From Chrysomallon squamiferum (lineage: Eukaryota > Mollusca > Gastropoda > Neomphalida > Peltospiridae): a stretch of 64,000 nt of DNA. The notes below the pieces were generated by a model. That model saw only the letters and a list, made by a program, of their open reading frames with translations, did not search any database and was not told the origin of the DNA. Numbering within the stretch: position 1 is the first letter of the stretch; each line of letters starts with the position of its first letter. Of the stretch, positions 1-13,889 are shown in pieces. Both the position numbers and the translations under genes were made by a program. The stretch spans positions 15,894,810 through 15,958,809 of the forward strand of contig CM022673.1 of NCBI GenBank assembly GCA_012295275.1, read 5' to 3'.

Positions 1-1102
1 AGTACATTGCAAATGATTGGTTAATCTAGTTACGAATATCCAATGAAAGGAAGCCTTTCATAAGTGGGGGTTATTTTTTGACAGTGCGAGATCAAAAACA
101 AACAACGTGGCAGAAGATGTTGACGAACTTTAATGGTAAATTTAAAAGACATAATTAATGTACTGAGATTTTCAAAACCTGTTTTGCATTTAGATTTTGT
201 ATTTGATTTATATGTAGTTGTTATACTGTCATATAAATAATTAGTTTCATTTAGTCGATGCGTTAGTTAAGAGCTTTAAATTTGCTAGAAAAATCGAAAA
301 GAAAATATCGTAAACGAGCCACTAAACTAGTAATTAGAGTTCACTAATGGTTCAGAATTAGTTGTTTTAATTGTTTTAGCTGTTTGGACTCCTTAATTTA
401 ACATATTTATTTTCATTTTCTTGTGTATTTAATATAATGTCAAAAATTTTTGTCAGTCACTGCATTATTTCTAATAACATTCACAAGCCGTATCGTGGAA
501 ATATTATTGAGCATTTTAAATTCACAACAAAACAGTATTACGTGAAGCTAAACATAATAGCATCTTAAGTTAATACATACCATATATTAACAACAGTCTG
601 TTTCATACTTTAGAGTCAGTTCTGTGTGCTACGTAAAACATAACTAGCAGTACTATTAAAAATAGCAGTCTTTGCATAACTTGTCTTGGAGAGTATAAAA
701 CAAAAATATATATGTATAAATAACAAATTCTGTTTATTATTGTCATTTTATATAATAATGTAAATATTTTTTTTAGATAGAAGTTTAATATTACCAGTCA
801 ATTAACTATATTTTAACAAATTGATTGTTTTCTTTCTTTGTCTCTAGCATCATAAACTTTTTGTGGTAGTTCAGAAGAATAGTAATAACAAATTAAAAGC
901 TATTATGATCATTTCATTTTGTTTTATTAATCATAATGTTTTGTATTTACATAATAAAAAGCCAGATCAATTATTAAAACTAAATTGTAGGTAGAGGCAA
1001 ACTTTTTAAATTGTTCTCATTTTTGATGAAGTGATCATTTCATTTTGTTCAGTATCATTAATTTACTTCATTTAATTGTTATATATTTGTTTTGTTTTTC
1101 AG
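1..1102. other. AT-rich upstream flank/5' intron of the TMEM263-like gene
   Basis: No coding exon is visible. A pyrimidine-rich stretch ending in TTTTTCAG at 1095-1102 looks like a 3' splice site, so the first 5'UTR exon of the next gene probably lies in this stretch or before the window. A possible donor (AATG then GTAAAT, near 134) exists but cannot be verified. Confidence 0.4.
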
Positions 1103-1229
1103 AAAAATCACAAATGTGTTTCTCTAAAAAGAATTTGTGACAAAGCAATCATTTTGAAGTTTGTTTTTAACTGTATACTGCCAAATCATGGCAAGCATCT
1201 ACAACAGTATTAAATCATGTATATATAAG
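1103..1229 (+). CDS. TMEM263: TMEM263-like exon 1 (5'UTR end plus 14 codons)
   Basis: The exon starts after the TTTTTCAG acceptor at 1102, has about 85 nt of 5'UTR, and begins coding at ATG 1188 (TCATGG context). It ends AAG at 1229 before GTATGTG, in phase 0. Confidence 0.7.
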
Positions 1230-1630
1230 GTATGTGTATTATTTTGTTCACTCAGGATTAGGCCTCATAAAATTATATGACTGACAGTTCAGTAAGCAAA
1301 ATGACAAGTATTAATTAAATTCAAATTAAAAAAAAAAAAAAAAACTAGTTATAAAAATTACAAAATAAGTTTCTAACTAAATTAATACATGGATAAACAT
1401 TTGGTATGACCATTTTTAAATTATTCAAATTTGTATCAACAGATATATCATAATGTTTTAAGTTAATAGAATAGTGTCATATGATTTTCATACTGATATT
1501 CAGCAAAAAGAAGACAAAATTCAGCATAACAATCCTAGATGGATTGAAATTATCAGAATGTGACGATTGCAATAAAGTCTAATTTAATTTTTTTAATTAA
1601 TAAACACTTGTAGAACTGTATCTCTTATTG

Positions 1631-1686
<56 letters not shown>

Positions 1687-3645
1687 TCTCTCTCTCCAAC
1701 ACATATACATGTAACCTTATGAAATATTTTCAGAGTCCTGCATCTGAACAGACAGAAGTTATTACAGATGTTAATGCAGTAAAGGAGACAGATGCTCCAG
1801 AATACATAGTTGATAAAAAGACAGATGAACTGACAGGTGAAGGAACATTCACTTCTACCCTTTCTGATTTAAAGGATTATTTATTTCTAATTAAGATATT
1901 AGAGTGTAAAATGATTGCTGTTATTATATGAGCTACTTTGATACAAACATTTATGTTTCCTTCTTGTTATGATGTAGGTACATAATCTTAGATAAAATAG
2001 TCATGGAAAAGTGATAGAATAAAAGAATATGAAAATCATGGATACTGGACATATCTGACAAAATTATGTTATTTGAGAAGAAAAAAAGATAAGCAAAATG
2101 CAAAAGTAACGATTTCAGTTATTTTTTTAGTTTTTAAAGTGTGTAACTTTGAGTCATTAGATAATAAACCACTCTGTTTGCTGAAAAAGAGCATCATGTT
2201 TGAACAACATTTTAATAAGTGTAACTAAATATGTTCAATTTTGCCTAGCAAGAGTTTGGTTTCAAAATAACCAGCAAAACTGACAGAGGTAAAAGAAAGT
2301 ATTCGTTTTAATACATAATTCTTCTACATAGTTTGGTGTTTCCAGAGTTTGATGGGTCAACTTTCAGTCATAAAATGGCTAAATGAAGTCAGAAGTTGCA
2401 TATTATCAAATAATATATATTAGATTTAAGTAGAGATGAAATTTTGTTCTATTTTTTTAAAATTGTGTATATATTTTTTTTGTGTAGTTGAAGATACAGC
2501 TTTGTGGCATTAAACATTTGTGGCTCTGTAACTTACCCATGATTTTCACATGTACCAACACATCTCAACAATCACAAACAAAATTGGGTATCTAAATCTA
2601 GTATTTTTTAGATGTCTGCTTCACTGATTATAACATTTACATGTATTACTAAAACATACATAAATATGTTACAAATAAAGTAGTTAAACAAAAACTAATT
2701 TATAACAGAAGGCAATATTTGATTTATTTGTGGCTTTATTGATTTAGTAAATAATTAATTTGATAATGATATATTTTGAAATAAAGACTGAAAAAGCTGG
2801 ATATTTAATTGTTTATTTCTTTCTCTCACTTTTTGGTTAAAAACAGTTTGGTTGAATTTTTTATGCTGTTGACAATTTAATTAGATAATAATGATAAACT
2901 GTTAAAATGATCCTCATGTGAAAAAAAGAAATAGTCCACCTGTATTAATTTTTGTAATCCAGTTCTAACTGTAACAAATTTCAACAGCAAAAGAGTGTAG
3001 TTAGAATATATAGGTGCCAGTTTTCTGTAGTTGTGACATCTTCAGATACTTGGCAGACCAGTACACAATGGTTTCTCATAGAGATTCCTGTTCTGAAGTA
3101 TGAAAATGCTGTGATAAGAAGTTTGTAACTGTATTATTCTGATCACAGGTCACTCAAACCAAATAAAATAATAGCTCTTAAGTACACAGAATATTTTTAG
3201 ACAATTCATTCATACAAGATTAATTACATCCTTATTATTATTTAGTAAATTTTAATAAATATTTTCTTACATATTTTTGTTCAAAATTTGTATAAGTAAA
3301 AAAAAGAATATCATCAGATTTACAGTAGTTAGTCTGTTTTATAGTACCAGGTATTCATTAAATTGTCATCTGTTCATTATCATTATAATATATATTATTA
3401 TTATTATTATTATTATCATCATCATTTTTATTATTTTCATATTATTTGTAGATCCCAGTAAACAGCCAGGTATAGTGTGGAGAATGTCTAGTGGTCTGTA
3501 TAGTACAGCAACAGGTGCAGTTGGAATGGGTGTTGGTGGAGTGAAGTGGGTAGCAGGAAAGACATATGATGTTGGGTCAGCAGTGGTTAGCAAAGTCCCA
3601 AAGCCTTCAGTCCCTACATGGAGTCGCAAAGATAAAAAGGAATGA
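1188..3645 (+). CDS. TMEM263: TMEM263-like small membrane protein (3 exons, 112 aa)
   Basis: The coding exons are 1188-1229, 1734-1836 and 3452-3645 (TAA/TGA-type stop at 3643-3645). Splice sites are AAG|GTATGTG, TTTTCAG|AGT, ACAG|GTGAAG and TTTGTAG|ATC; the phases (0, then 1) agree and give 112 aa. The N-terminal half is acidic and polar, as in TMEM263 (C12orf23). The third exon holds the family signature: QPG followed by a glycine-rich hydrophobic segment (GAVGMGVGGVKWVAGK, about residues 70-86), then V.KVP and a basic KKDK-type tail. In vertebrates TMEM263 is a small membrane protein reported to affect growth-hormone receptor signalling; the molluscan role is unknown. Vertebrate members have a second glycine-rich segment that is missing here, so this copy has one hydrophobic segment. 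The assignment rests on remembered family sequence and is fairly secure for exon 3, less so for exons 1-2. Confidence 0.82.
1632..1696. repeat. (TC)n microsatellite
   Basis: An almost pure CT tract, with one A interruption at 1681, lies just before the exon 2 acceptor. It may extend that exon's polypyrimidine tract. Confidence 0.97.
1734..1836 (+). CDS. TMEM263: TMEM263-like exon 2
   Basis: This exon encodes 34 codons of Glu/Asp/Lys-rich polar sequence. The acceptor is ATATTTTCAG at 1733 and the donor GTGAAG at 1837; it ends in phase 1. The open frame runs on into the intron to 1931, so an intron-retained form would end soon after. Confidence 0.7.
3452..3645 (+). CDS. TMEM263: TMEM263-like terminal exon with the family signature
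   Basis: The acceptor TTATTTGTAG ends at 3451. The first two bases complete an Asp codon with the last base of exon 2. The exon carries QPG, the glycine-rich hydrophobic segment and a lysine-rich C-terminus. Confidence 0.85.
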
Positions 3646-5869
3646 TCCATATTTAGTCAAAACTGTCAGTATTAAATATATATTGCTAATGAGAATAATA
3701 GTCTGTACATAAAAGATTTTTATGGTAAAGTCAAACCATTTGTGTATGCTTGGTTTATCATTATGAAAAAAAGACCTCCATGAATTCATCCATTTACATT
3801 TATTTTAGTCGAAGATTGGCAGAAGAATCTGTTTTGTTTTCAAAAATGAAAATTGAATTTTTATTTCATTTTATTTTGTTTTTAATTAAAACAAAATTTT
3901 TTAGGAAATTTTATTTCTCATTTCAACAATAAATTAGATTAGTAACTGAATGTATTTTGATAAATAATTTTTTTTGTAATTCATTTATTTTTTATTTATT
4001 TCTGTACTTAAATTAGAACCACCTACTGGAATTTTTGTTACTGAAACAAATTTATAATTTAATAGAACTTAAGAATTTTTATTAGTCATAATATCTAATA
4101 TTAATTCTAAAGTTTGTTGAATGAAACAAAACAGAAATTAAATATATATGGGTATCCTTCATTTTAGATAGGGCAGTGTCATAGTGGTTACGTTTAAACA
4201 AGTTTTATTACAAAGAGTAAAATGTCAGCAAAAAGAAATGAAAAGCCCAGATTGGGTGAACCCAATCCAGCCTCTCAGATCTGCATATATATAAAATATC
4301 TGCATCTCATAGAGAAATGAACTTCAAAATTTTATATATAAATCACATTCAGAAAAAATACTAAAGTATTATTAATATTAAAGTAGAAATATTGAAACAA
4401 AATTAACCAAAAATATAAAAGTAATGTTATTATGCTTCAGATATTATTTTAAATCATTTAGATTACAATTTTATAGATGTCGGGGTTTTTGTCTGCCCAT
4501 CAATTTAGTTTATTTAATATAAAAACATTGTTTTATCATCCTTCATGGTAATAATTTTGATAAATATAAATCGTATTTTAATGGTTTTATTGTGTTTTGT
4601 GTTTAATACATGTCATATCTGAAATATTTTATTGCATAGTCCCATTTTATTTGTTTAAAACATAATCAGTCAAAATGTTTAATTTTCTCCAAATTTCTAA
4701 ATATCTATGTTGCTATTTCACACAGAAATAAAATGTATTTTTGTACAAAATTACAGAAAAATAATGCTAAGTTTTAATAGTTATTTATTCTTCCGTCCAA
4801 AATATAAAAACACATTTATTTGTTTTATTTTTTATTATTATTTATTTATTTTTATTTAATTTTTTTTAAATAGTGTAGTTTGATTCCCGATAAAATTTAA
4901 ATCACATGGTATCAATTTTCTAACTCACTGCCAGAAGATCAGTAACTTATGTTGACAAAAAAGGAGAGAAAGTTGTTTACCATTTGATATCTTTTATTTA
5001 CTGTGTATTATTTCTATTGAAAGAAATAATGAGATAATAGTGTACATGAAATTAAAACAGGCCTTTATTTGTCTTGCTTACATCTTTATTATTATCAAAA
5101 ATTACCTCTTTTTTTCAACTGACTAATTTGGTTTTTGGTGGAATATTCTCAGCTTTAGGTACAGTACAGAAATTAGTTTCTCTGTATATAACAGTTTCAT
5201 TTTTTAAGGTTAATAAATGTTAGTAAAAAAAAAAAAAAAAAAAACTGCCAAGAATGTTTCAGAAAGAAAGATGATCCTTTGAAACAAAAGCCTACTCTTT
5301 TATCACTACTAAAACAGAAAAAAAAAAATTATAATCATTACAACGACTGTATTATTTTTTTCTATCTCAGTTTTCTTGTAAAATTCAATACTCATCAAAA
5401 ATAAACAGGGCTGTATATTTATGAGTTCAGGTTCAACGATTTTCTCTTCCACACCAGCTGTTTCACACTCTGTAAGATTGGGATAATAGCATTTGTATAA
5501 TGCCTGATATGTTAATTCAGTTGTCATTATTACATTATCTACAGACATAAGTAAAATTATGTATGCTTTTATTACATTCAGCTGTGAGTATTATAACTTG
5601 ATCTTATTTTTGTCTGACACTTTTTATTTTGTTGAATGTCACTGATATTATTTCAAGTTCTTAATTATACTGCATTCATTTGTGTTAAGTGTCATAATGA
5701 ATCATGCTTCTTTTAATCTGATATTTTATTACATCTTGATTCTTGCTGTTATATTATCTAAAATGTACATATGTCCATATATTATGTTAAAGTATGTTAT
5801 CTAACTAACCTGTGTTTGTCCACTTTGTGAGTTTTATGAGAATTTTAATTCCACTCTGTACTATGGGTC

Positions 5870-5875
5870 AATAAA
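5870..5875 (+). terminator. Candidate polyadenylation hexamer for the TMEM263-like gene
   Basis: AATAAA in the context GGTCAATAAATAC, about 2.2 kb after the stop codon. It is one of several candidates and the choice is weak. Confidence 0.2.
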
Positions 5876-6990
5876 TACAGTTTATCTGTAGATGTATACA
5901 TATGTTAATTTGTTATAACATCTGTCACAGTGACTTGCATCAACATCCACTGAACAGCACAAAAACTGGATTATATTAAATATGTTTCTAAATTTAAGAT
6001 TAACAAACATTTTACATCTGTGATAAATTTTATCAGTTTTGCATCTGACAAATTACTGAATATATTCTGACACAAATACTGATGTCCTCTGAATAAGTAT
6101 CAAAAAAAATTATACACAAATTAACAGTTAATCTGTCAATTAGTAATATGGAGTGGAGTTTTGTTTCATGTTTTTGTTGTCTTTTTTGCAGGGATGTTTT
6201 TTATTATTATTATTATTTTGCATGTATTGTTGCTATTTTGGCATAATTTGTCCAATACTATTTTAAAATTTTACTTTTCTCCCAGATTTCTCTAAACTGT
6301 ATTAAACAATATTTGTATTACACTACATGACACCTATCAAGGTTTTTAGCTACACAATGCTGTAGATATACAAAAATGTTTTATGATGGTTTGTTTTGTT
6401 TTATATATTTTTATATGTGAAACGTATGTATTTTTAAATTTTTACATCATATCTGCAAGAAATACTGTAGAACAGTCAACAGTGTTAGATAAATAAATAA
6501 CAATACTGTACAACCTACATATACTTACAACTTCTGTTATTTATGTGAAATGTTTATCTATCTCATTGTTGACGGTCAGCCTGTTTGACAAATCAGCTTT
6601 GGACAATTATTTATTATTATTTCTTTTCTTTTTTTTAATGTATATAATGTTATTTAACCTTAGAGACAATGGTTGATGGTAATTGTAGTGAAAATACCAA
6701 AATACATTTGTTCAAAAATCTCAGGATTTTTCATGTTACAAACTGCTATTTTTATTTTATGTGTTTATTTATTTATTTATTTACTCTTTTTTATTATTAT
6801 AATTATTATTTATTATTCTTTATTTTTTTGTATTCCCCTCTAGTTTATTTTTGTGTAAATAATTATAGACCATTATAAAAATGTTAATATAGTTTTATGT
6901 TTCTTTTGATTTTAATTGCTTCTAGCCACAGTGAATTAAAGTGTACATTTTTATATGCTGCTTATATATTTTAATTTCTTTTTTTTCTTT

Positions 6991-7009
6991 CTTCTTCTTC
7001 TTCTTCTTG

Positions 7010-7068
<59 letters not shown>

Positions 7069-7092
7069 ATTATTATTATTATTATTATTATT
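6991..7092. repeat. (TTC)n-(TTA)n compound microsatellite
   Basis: TTC units pass into TGT and then a long run of TTA units. Confidence 0.95.
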
Positions 7093-7384
7093 GTCACATC
7101 AGGTTCTCAGGCGTAATGTTATAACTGGTACTCCATATTCTAGTTTATCATTAGACTGAGACAGAGAAATAAAATTTTTAAATAATGTCATATGTAATTA
7201 AAAACCAAGCATAGTGACTACAGATTCATAACTTCTTGTATTCTAAATTTGTCTTTTTTTTTTAAATTTTTGTTGGGTTTTTAGGGGGTTGTGTGTGGGT
7301 GAATGAAAATATAAAACATATCTGTATGTTGTTCATACTTCTGAAAAAGAAGACTCATTTTTAGTGTTTTATCATAACAAATTA

Positions 7385-7560
7385 TATTCCACTGTTCATA
7401 AATTTTGTGACAAAAAGATTCCATGCTTGTAAATTTTAAGCACTAAAAGATTCATATTTTATAAAATTAAAACACTAAAAGATCTGTTTTTTCATAAATT
7501 TCAGTCACAAAAAGATCCACCTTTCATAAATTTCAGTTACTAGAAGATTAATTTTTTTAA
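7385..7560. repeat. Degenerate minisatellite, unit about 40 bp
   Basis: Four to five diverged copies of a unit like TTCATAAATTTCAGTCAC followed by AAAAAGAT. Copies can be read near 7397, 7432, 7457, 7493 and 7530. Confidence 0.6.
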
Positions 7561-9107
7561 TAACTTCAATCAGTAATAGAAAATGACTGCAGGAATAAAA
7601 ATATTAAAGTAACTTTTACTGATATAAATATATCTTTATATTCAGCCATTATAAAGTAATCATCATTTAAATTCCACTTTCTCTAATAATACATTTTTGT
7701 TTTTGTTTTTTATTTTTTGTATGTCATAGCTTTGGTCACCTAAAGATGTTGGTGAAAGAAATAGCTTATCCCAAAAATAAAAACATAATTTTTAAGAAAC
7801 TTTGATTAAAATAAACATAACTTTGTTAAAATTCAAAGAATATATAGATAACCATTTTAACAGATATTTTATGTAATTATTGGTTTATTTACAGTGACAT
7901 TTGTTGTTGTTTTTTTGTTTTGTTGTTTAGAAATGTTTGATATGTCTCAAATTACACAAATGTAATTTTCAGTTTATATTTGGAGAGATATAATTTTATA
8001 TATGTTAATGTATGAATGCTTTTTTAATATTTCTTTCTGGATCAGTTCAGTACATATGTTTGAAAATATTCATAACAATGACATATTTTAATATAACTTT
8101 GTTTTAAATTCATGATGAACGAATGTTTTTTGACATTTTAGTTGGTGGGTACACACTGTATTGTTACACCATTGTGTTCAGTTTCTTTCTGACCTGGACT
8201 GGAAAAATATCAGATGGTCACATTGTGGTCAAAGTTTAATTTTGAAGATTAAAACTTTTATTTTGTGATTACAGTACAATAATAAAGAAATAAATTTGAA
8301 TCATCAGTGGTAGCAGTGATTAGTTTGAGATGTTTTGTTTTCTTTTTTCTGAAATTAGTAAAAATGTGACCAGCTGAGTTTATCCAGACCATGGCAGATT
8401 TCATCAGATACCTTGTAAGTGATTACAGGATGTGCTGTGTTGAATTGTTTCAATAAATTGTGCAATATAAATTATCTGTCTCTTTACTTGTGCCAACAAA
8501 AAATTGGCATTTTTTTTTTTTTTTTTTTAATTAAGGGCTTCCATTTGAAGATGTAATTTTGAGAATATTTTCACTAGAAATGAACTAGATTTTCATGCTT
8601 ACAAATCAGTGTTAAGAGAGAGAACTCTACAACTATTGTCTCTAAATATGATTACGTTCTATAAAAAGATTTCTAAATTTTTTAATAATTCTTTTATTGA
8701 TTGATTTGTTTTAAGGGAGGGTCTATTTTCTTTCTTTCTTTTTTCATTTTACTCCTTTTTTATTTGTGATGAAATTATTAAAAGCTAATTTTCATTTCTC
8801 CACTTGGAATCACAAAAAGATCTTTTTTAAAACAATTATTCTTTGTTGTTTTAAGCATGTCCGATTTTGTTCCATAATAAATATTTTATTAATTTAAACA
8901 ACTGAATTACATCCTTGTATGTGAATTATTCAAACTGCTTGTTGCTGGGTGCTGCATTATTATAATGTTTTTCTTTTCTTTTATAAATAAATATAATTGT
9001 TTCTACATGTGAGTTCTTCTGGTTATGGTATGTACATTTTTATGAAACTATCTGAAGAATAGCTATGTTTTGCTTATGAAAGATAATATGTTTTATTTAA
9101 GTCAGCT

Positions 9108-9111
<4 letters not shown>

Positions 9112-9178
<67 letters not shown>
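9112..9178. repeat. (GA)n microsatellite
   Basis: A perfect dinucleotide run. Confidence 0.97.
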
Positions 9179-9184
<6 letters not shown>

Positions 9185-9341
9185 AAATAAAATAACTGTT
9201 GTTGTCGTTGTCCTGTTTGCTGCTGACACAAATATAATGAAATGAAACAAATTCATAAATAACTAAAATATATATATAAATAAATTGATTAATAATAATA
9301 AGTAAATATAATTACAGGTAATCAACAACCATTTTTTCCTT

Positions 9342-9376
<35 letters not shown>

Positions 9377-9565
9377 ATTCTCATTCACTCTCTGTCCGCG
9401 CGCTCATGTATACATAAATATATAAAAATAAGGGTAAAAAATAATTAAAAGATTAATAATCACAGGTAAACCGGAAATCTTATTTAAGTTGACATGGTAA
9501 CTATGACTTCCACACACAATCTCAAGTGATCATCTATTATCTCTTTACATCATATCGTCTTTTGA

Positions 9566-9573
9566 TGACGTCG
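9566..9573 (+). promoter_or_regulatory. CRE/ATF-like site upstream of the cysteine-rich protein gene
   Basis: TGACGTCG, one mismatch from the CRE TGACGTCA, lies about 170 bp before the predicted start codon. Its position fits a promoter element, but binding is inferred. Confidence 0.35.
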
Positions 9574-9739
9574 CAAGAAATGGGCGAGTGGAAAACAAAA
9601 GTACAACTTAAACATTATTGGTACGTCATAATGAATGACAGATATGTAATAAAAACATCTACAGTCCGACATGGAAAGAATTCCCTTTAGAATGTTTTCA
9701 GTTCTGACTGGATTCCTTTAAGAAATTACAGATTTCAAA

Positions 9740-9810
9740 ATGAGTAGAATAGAAAAATATTTCTGTAGCGAATATGAGTGGGAATGCTACAAATGTCAGC
9801 TATGTGGAAG
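9740..9810 (+). CDS. Cysteine-rich protein exon 1
   Basis: It starts at ATG 9740 and ends GGAAG before GTAAAC in phase 2. It holds four of the cysteines. A different overlapping frame (ATG 9774) reads on into the intron and is a shadow. Confidence 0.65.
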
Positions 9811-10211
9811 GTAAACTATTTTTATTATTATTATTGTTGTTGTTTACTACTATTATTGTTACCTTTATCATTTTCTTCGTCGTTCGTTATATGTTACAGA
9901 CATCGTTTCCCCTTCTTTTTCTTTCTATGCAGTTGATTTACACTGTAAAAAGAAAAAGAAGTGAACTGATTACTGAGTCAGTAGTATTTATGTATATATT
10001 CTGACATTTTCTATAATATTTGTAATATTACTAGACTAATAATGCAAAACTTTATATGTATAGATGTTTTTTGTGCGTGTGTGTGTATTGATGTATTTAT
10101 GACATAAAAGAAAAAAACATTTCTGGCACTGTTTTCTTCCTTTCTTTCTTTTCTTCCTTTCATTGTTGTTGTTGTTGTTGTTGTTTTAATTTTTTATATT
10201 TCTCTTTTATT

Positions 10212-10243
<32 letters not shown>

Positions 10244-12454
10244 ATAAAAACAGATTTGGACAACATCCAGATTTTGAGAAAATCAAAGCCTTCTAACTAG
10301 TGATTTTAAAATTTAAAGATCTAGTTTTACATTTTACTGTTGTTATACATCTTAGTAAATAACAGTATTGTAATTTCACTGTCAACGTACAAGACATATT
10401 GTCCTCATACTATGTAAAAGTAATATAGAATTTCTATAACACGGATAAATGTTTGATATCTCAAAATAACTGTACACTAGCGGCATGAATTGAATGAACT
10501 ATTCTTATTTCGGACGTGGCTTATCAAATTTAACCAAGCAAAATAATTAATTAGAAAGACAAACTAAACAATCTAGAAATAAATTACCACTAACAAAGGA
10601 AAACAAAAACAAACAAAAAATAAAATAAAAAGTAACAACGTACAAATTATATAACCTGTTTAGATAAGAAAGATCAGGTCGCCATAAAATATGTTTTCTT
10701 GCTGATCTTTGAGTTTGTGTGTGCTTGTGTCAATATACGAGTGTGTTTGTGTGCGTACATACAGACAGACATACACACATACACACATACACACACATAC
10801 ATACATATAAATATAAACTTTAAATAATTTCTAAATGCGTGAAACCTTCATGAAATAAAGTTATTGTATATAAACAGGGGCAATGAACCTTCGATATATA
10901 TAAATAGTTGTATTGGCATTGGTAAGCAATTACCATGGAGTACTAGTAATATTTAAACACGTCAAAAAAAAAAAAACGAAATTTAAGAATAAATTAATCT
11001 TTAAAGTTTTTTGCATTACTGCATTTACAAACAAAATGAGTTCATTTCCCAAATATTCGGTATTTCCAATAACGATCAGATTGATACAAATTTAATAATG
11101 TAAAACTTTATGTCAAACACGTTGTGTATCAATATTATTATAAGTCGAGCCGTTTTATCGTTAATCCGTCGCCAGATTTCACCTCAGAACCATGGATTAA
11201 ATGAGTTTTCCGACGTTAAAAAAAAAAAAAAAAAAAAAAAGTTTTTTTCTTTTCTTTTCTTTTCTTTTATTTTTTTCTGGCGCATGATATATTTGGATGT
11301 CAGTCAAAATAATAAAGAATAAGTTTGTCTAATAAGCAAACAAAACACATTACAGAGACGTGTTCAGAAAGGTATGTAGTGAAAAAATAATAACTTTCTT
11401 ATATGTAATCGTACACGCTGAGAAATCGCTGTGCAGTGCAGGTAAAGATTTTTAGTGTTTTATCACTCTGTGTTACAGTTAACGGTACATGCTGAGAAGT
11501 AACGGTGTTTTACAGGTAACGTATTCAGCTAGAAATATCAATACATTAGTGGCAATTGTGAAAAATCATCAGTAGAAAATTGTGTATACAGTAAAGACTC
11601 TAATTGTTTTACCTGTAATGCTGATTACAAGATCATTATGTATTGTAATGGGGAATATTAAAACAAGTGAGTTAATTTGTAGTAAGAAATCGTATAGTTT
11701 CGTCTGCAATGTCGTCTGTAAACAGTATAAATTTTACAGTTTATGGTGTATAAATACAAACGAACTTTCATGTATTGTGAAACGGTGTACTGAAGAGAAA
11801 AGTATGAAGCGGAAACTCACAATTAACTGTATGTAATTACATTGAACAATCATGTGTAGTGTAATACGATATTCAACGGGAAATCACAAGCAAATTTACA
11901 CAGTGTGAAATAAACTGGATTATTTGTATTGGTAATGAAGAAATCAAAGTGTATTTATCATATATAATAATGGAATATGACAATATATTTCAAACAATGA
12001 CATGTATTCAAACTCACTCTGTTACGGTAATTGGAAAAATCACTGTTTTGTAGACAAATGTATGTAGTGGGAATTCATGATTAGTATAAGTAACAGACTG
12101 CACAGGGGAATCTATAGACATTTTAAAACTACTGAACATATATATATAATTATAATATCGTTTAATGTGACTTAACCATGACAAACATTTCGAAACTTAC
12201 AGAAAAGTGTGTTTATACAGACAAAGTGATTGACCCCAGTTTCTGTAACAGTTGACTGTACTGCACAGAAAAAGCAGCACTTGAGTCAAGAGAAGATTAA
12301 TTCTCTGTGTAGTGACATATCCCGTTCCAATTTATTTATGTGATTTATGAAAAATATGGCGTTTTATTATTATTATTTTTTTAATCAGTTTATATTAAAT
12401 ACATAAGCAGTTTTGATTTTAAAAAAAAAATGATATAATTTTTGTTGTTGCTGC

Positions 12455-12505
<51 letters not shown>

Positions 12506-12889
12506 ATAGCTTGACGTGTCGTCAACCAAGATTCATTTACTTATTCATTTGATAAATTCTCTGATTTATTAATTTATTTCAAATAATTATATTTTTATTC
12601 TTTATATACAGGTTACACAAGAGAGACGAAGAAGAAGAATATTCAGATCATTTATGTCAGTTTCGCACGTGCCCCTGGCATCGACGCGACATTATGCTGG
12701 CAGGCATCGATATTAACCCTTTGACCAATCAGATCGCTGTTCAGTACGTATAAACAACAAATACGACTATATCGCGTTTCACCAAGTCGATTATCGATAT
12801 TAATGTAAATACTGGTAACCATATTAAAATGTTGTTTAATAAACAGTCTTCTTAAAAAATAATGTGTTTATTACACTGATGATTATACA

Positions 12890-12920
<31 letters not shown>

Positions 12921-13847
12921 ACGTTGACTATGATTATGGTTTTTGACATCCATATTAAAATATAATAAAATTATATATTTTACAAATATCTCATTTAACT
13001 CGCATAAATGTTTTTCAAAAATCGAAAGATAAAGACATGATTAGAATGTTTTTATGTGTATTAAAATAAAAAAATAATGTCTTATCAGATCAGTCCGATG
13101 TCCGTACCACCTGTGTCCGTATCGTCATTTCAAATGGCACGTTGCTGAAACGACGTCACCGGCTGTAGATGAATGTTTTGGTTACCCGCGTGTGGGACTG
13201 CCACCAATAGAGTAAGTGATAAACAGGGAACTGGGAAAACACACACACACACACACACTAACTGGTTGCGGTCTTATGATATCATATTTATACTGTAAAG
13301 GTTAGAATGATCAGATTCAATGAGGCTTTGCTGAGCGACACTGGGCATTCCACCAGAGTCGAACATTTATAATTTTCATATATTTTTCTCTGTATGTGTG
13401 TGTGGTGCATGAGTTTCATAAAATTAAAATTTGAAATCAAATTACGGCAAAATTTAAGTTAAATTAAATTTGTATTTTTCCAAATCAGAACATTTTTATT
13501 TATTTATTTATTTATTTATATTAAATATCAACTTAATTAATTTTGGTTTAAAATTCTGTGTACAAATGAAGGAAAGTTACATTCAAAATTAAGCCAGTCA
13601 TATTGGAAATAAATATACAGTTTTTTAGTTTCTTCTTGCAGTTCAAAGAAAGAAAACAAAATGTTCATACATCATGACAGCGTTTTTGATGTAAGTTTTT
13701 TATTACTATTTTTTTATTATTATTATTATTATTTATGTATTATTATTCTTATCATAACCATCATCGTCATCATCATCATCTTTGTCGTTGTTACTGGTTT
13801 TATGATTATTATAATTACCACCATTACCATCATCATCATCTTATTTT

Positions 13848-13889
<42 letters not shown>

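Larger units (their letters stand above)
3646..9500 (+). other. T-rich 3'UTR/intergenic stretch
   Basis: No exon-like sequence is visible. The strand is T-rich with many AATAAA hexamers (3928, 5870, 8452 among others), as in a long metazoan 3'UTR, but the cleavage site cannot be chosen from sequence. It contains a TTC/TTA microsatellite (6991-7092), a degenerate minisatellite (about 7390-7560), a GA tract (9112-9178) and a poly-T run (about 9341-9375). Confidence 0.5.
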
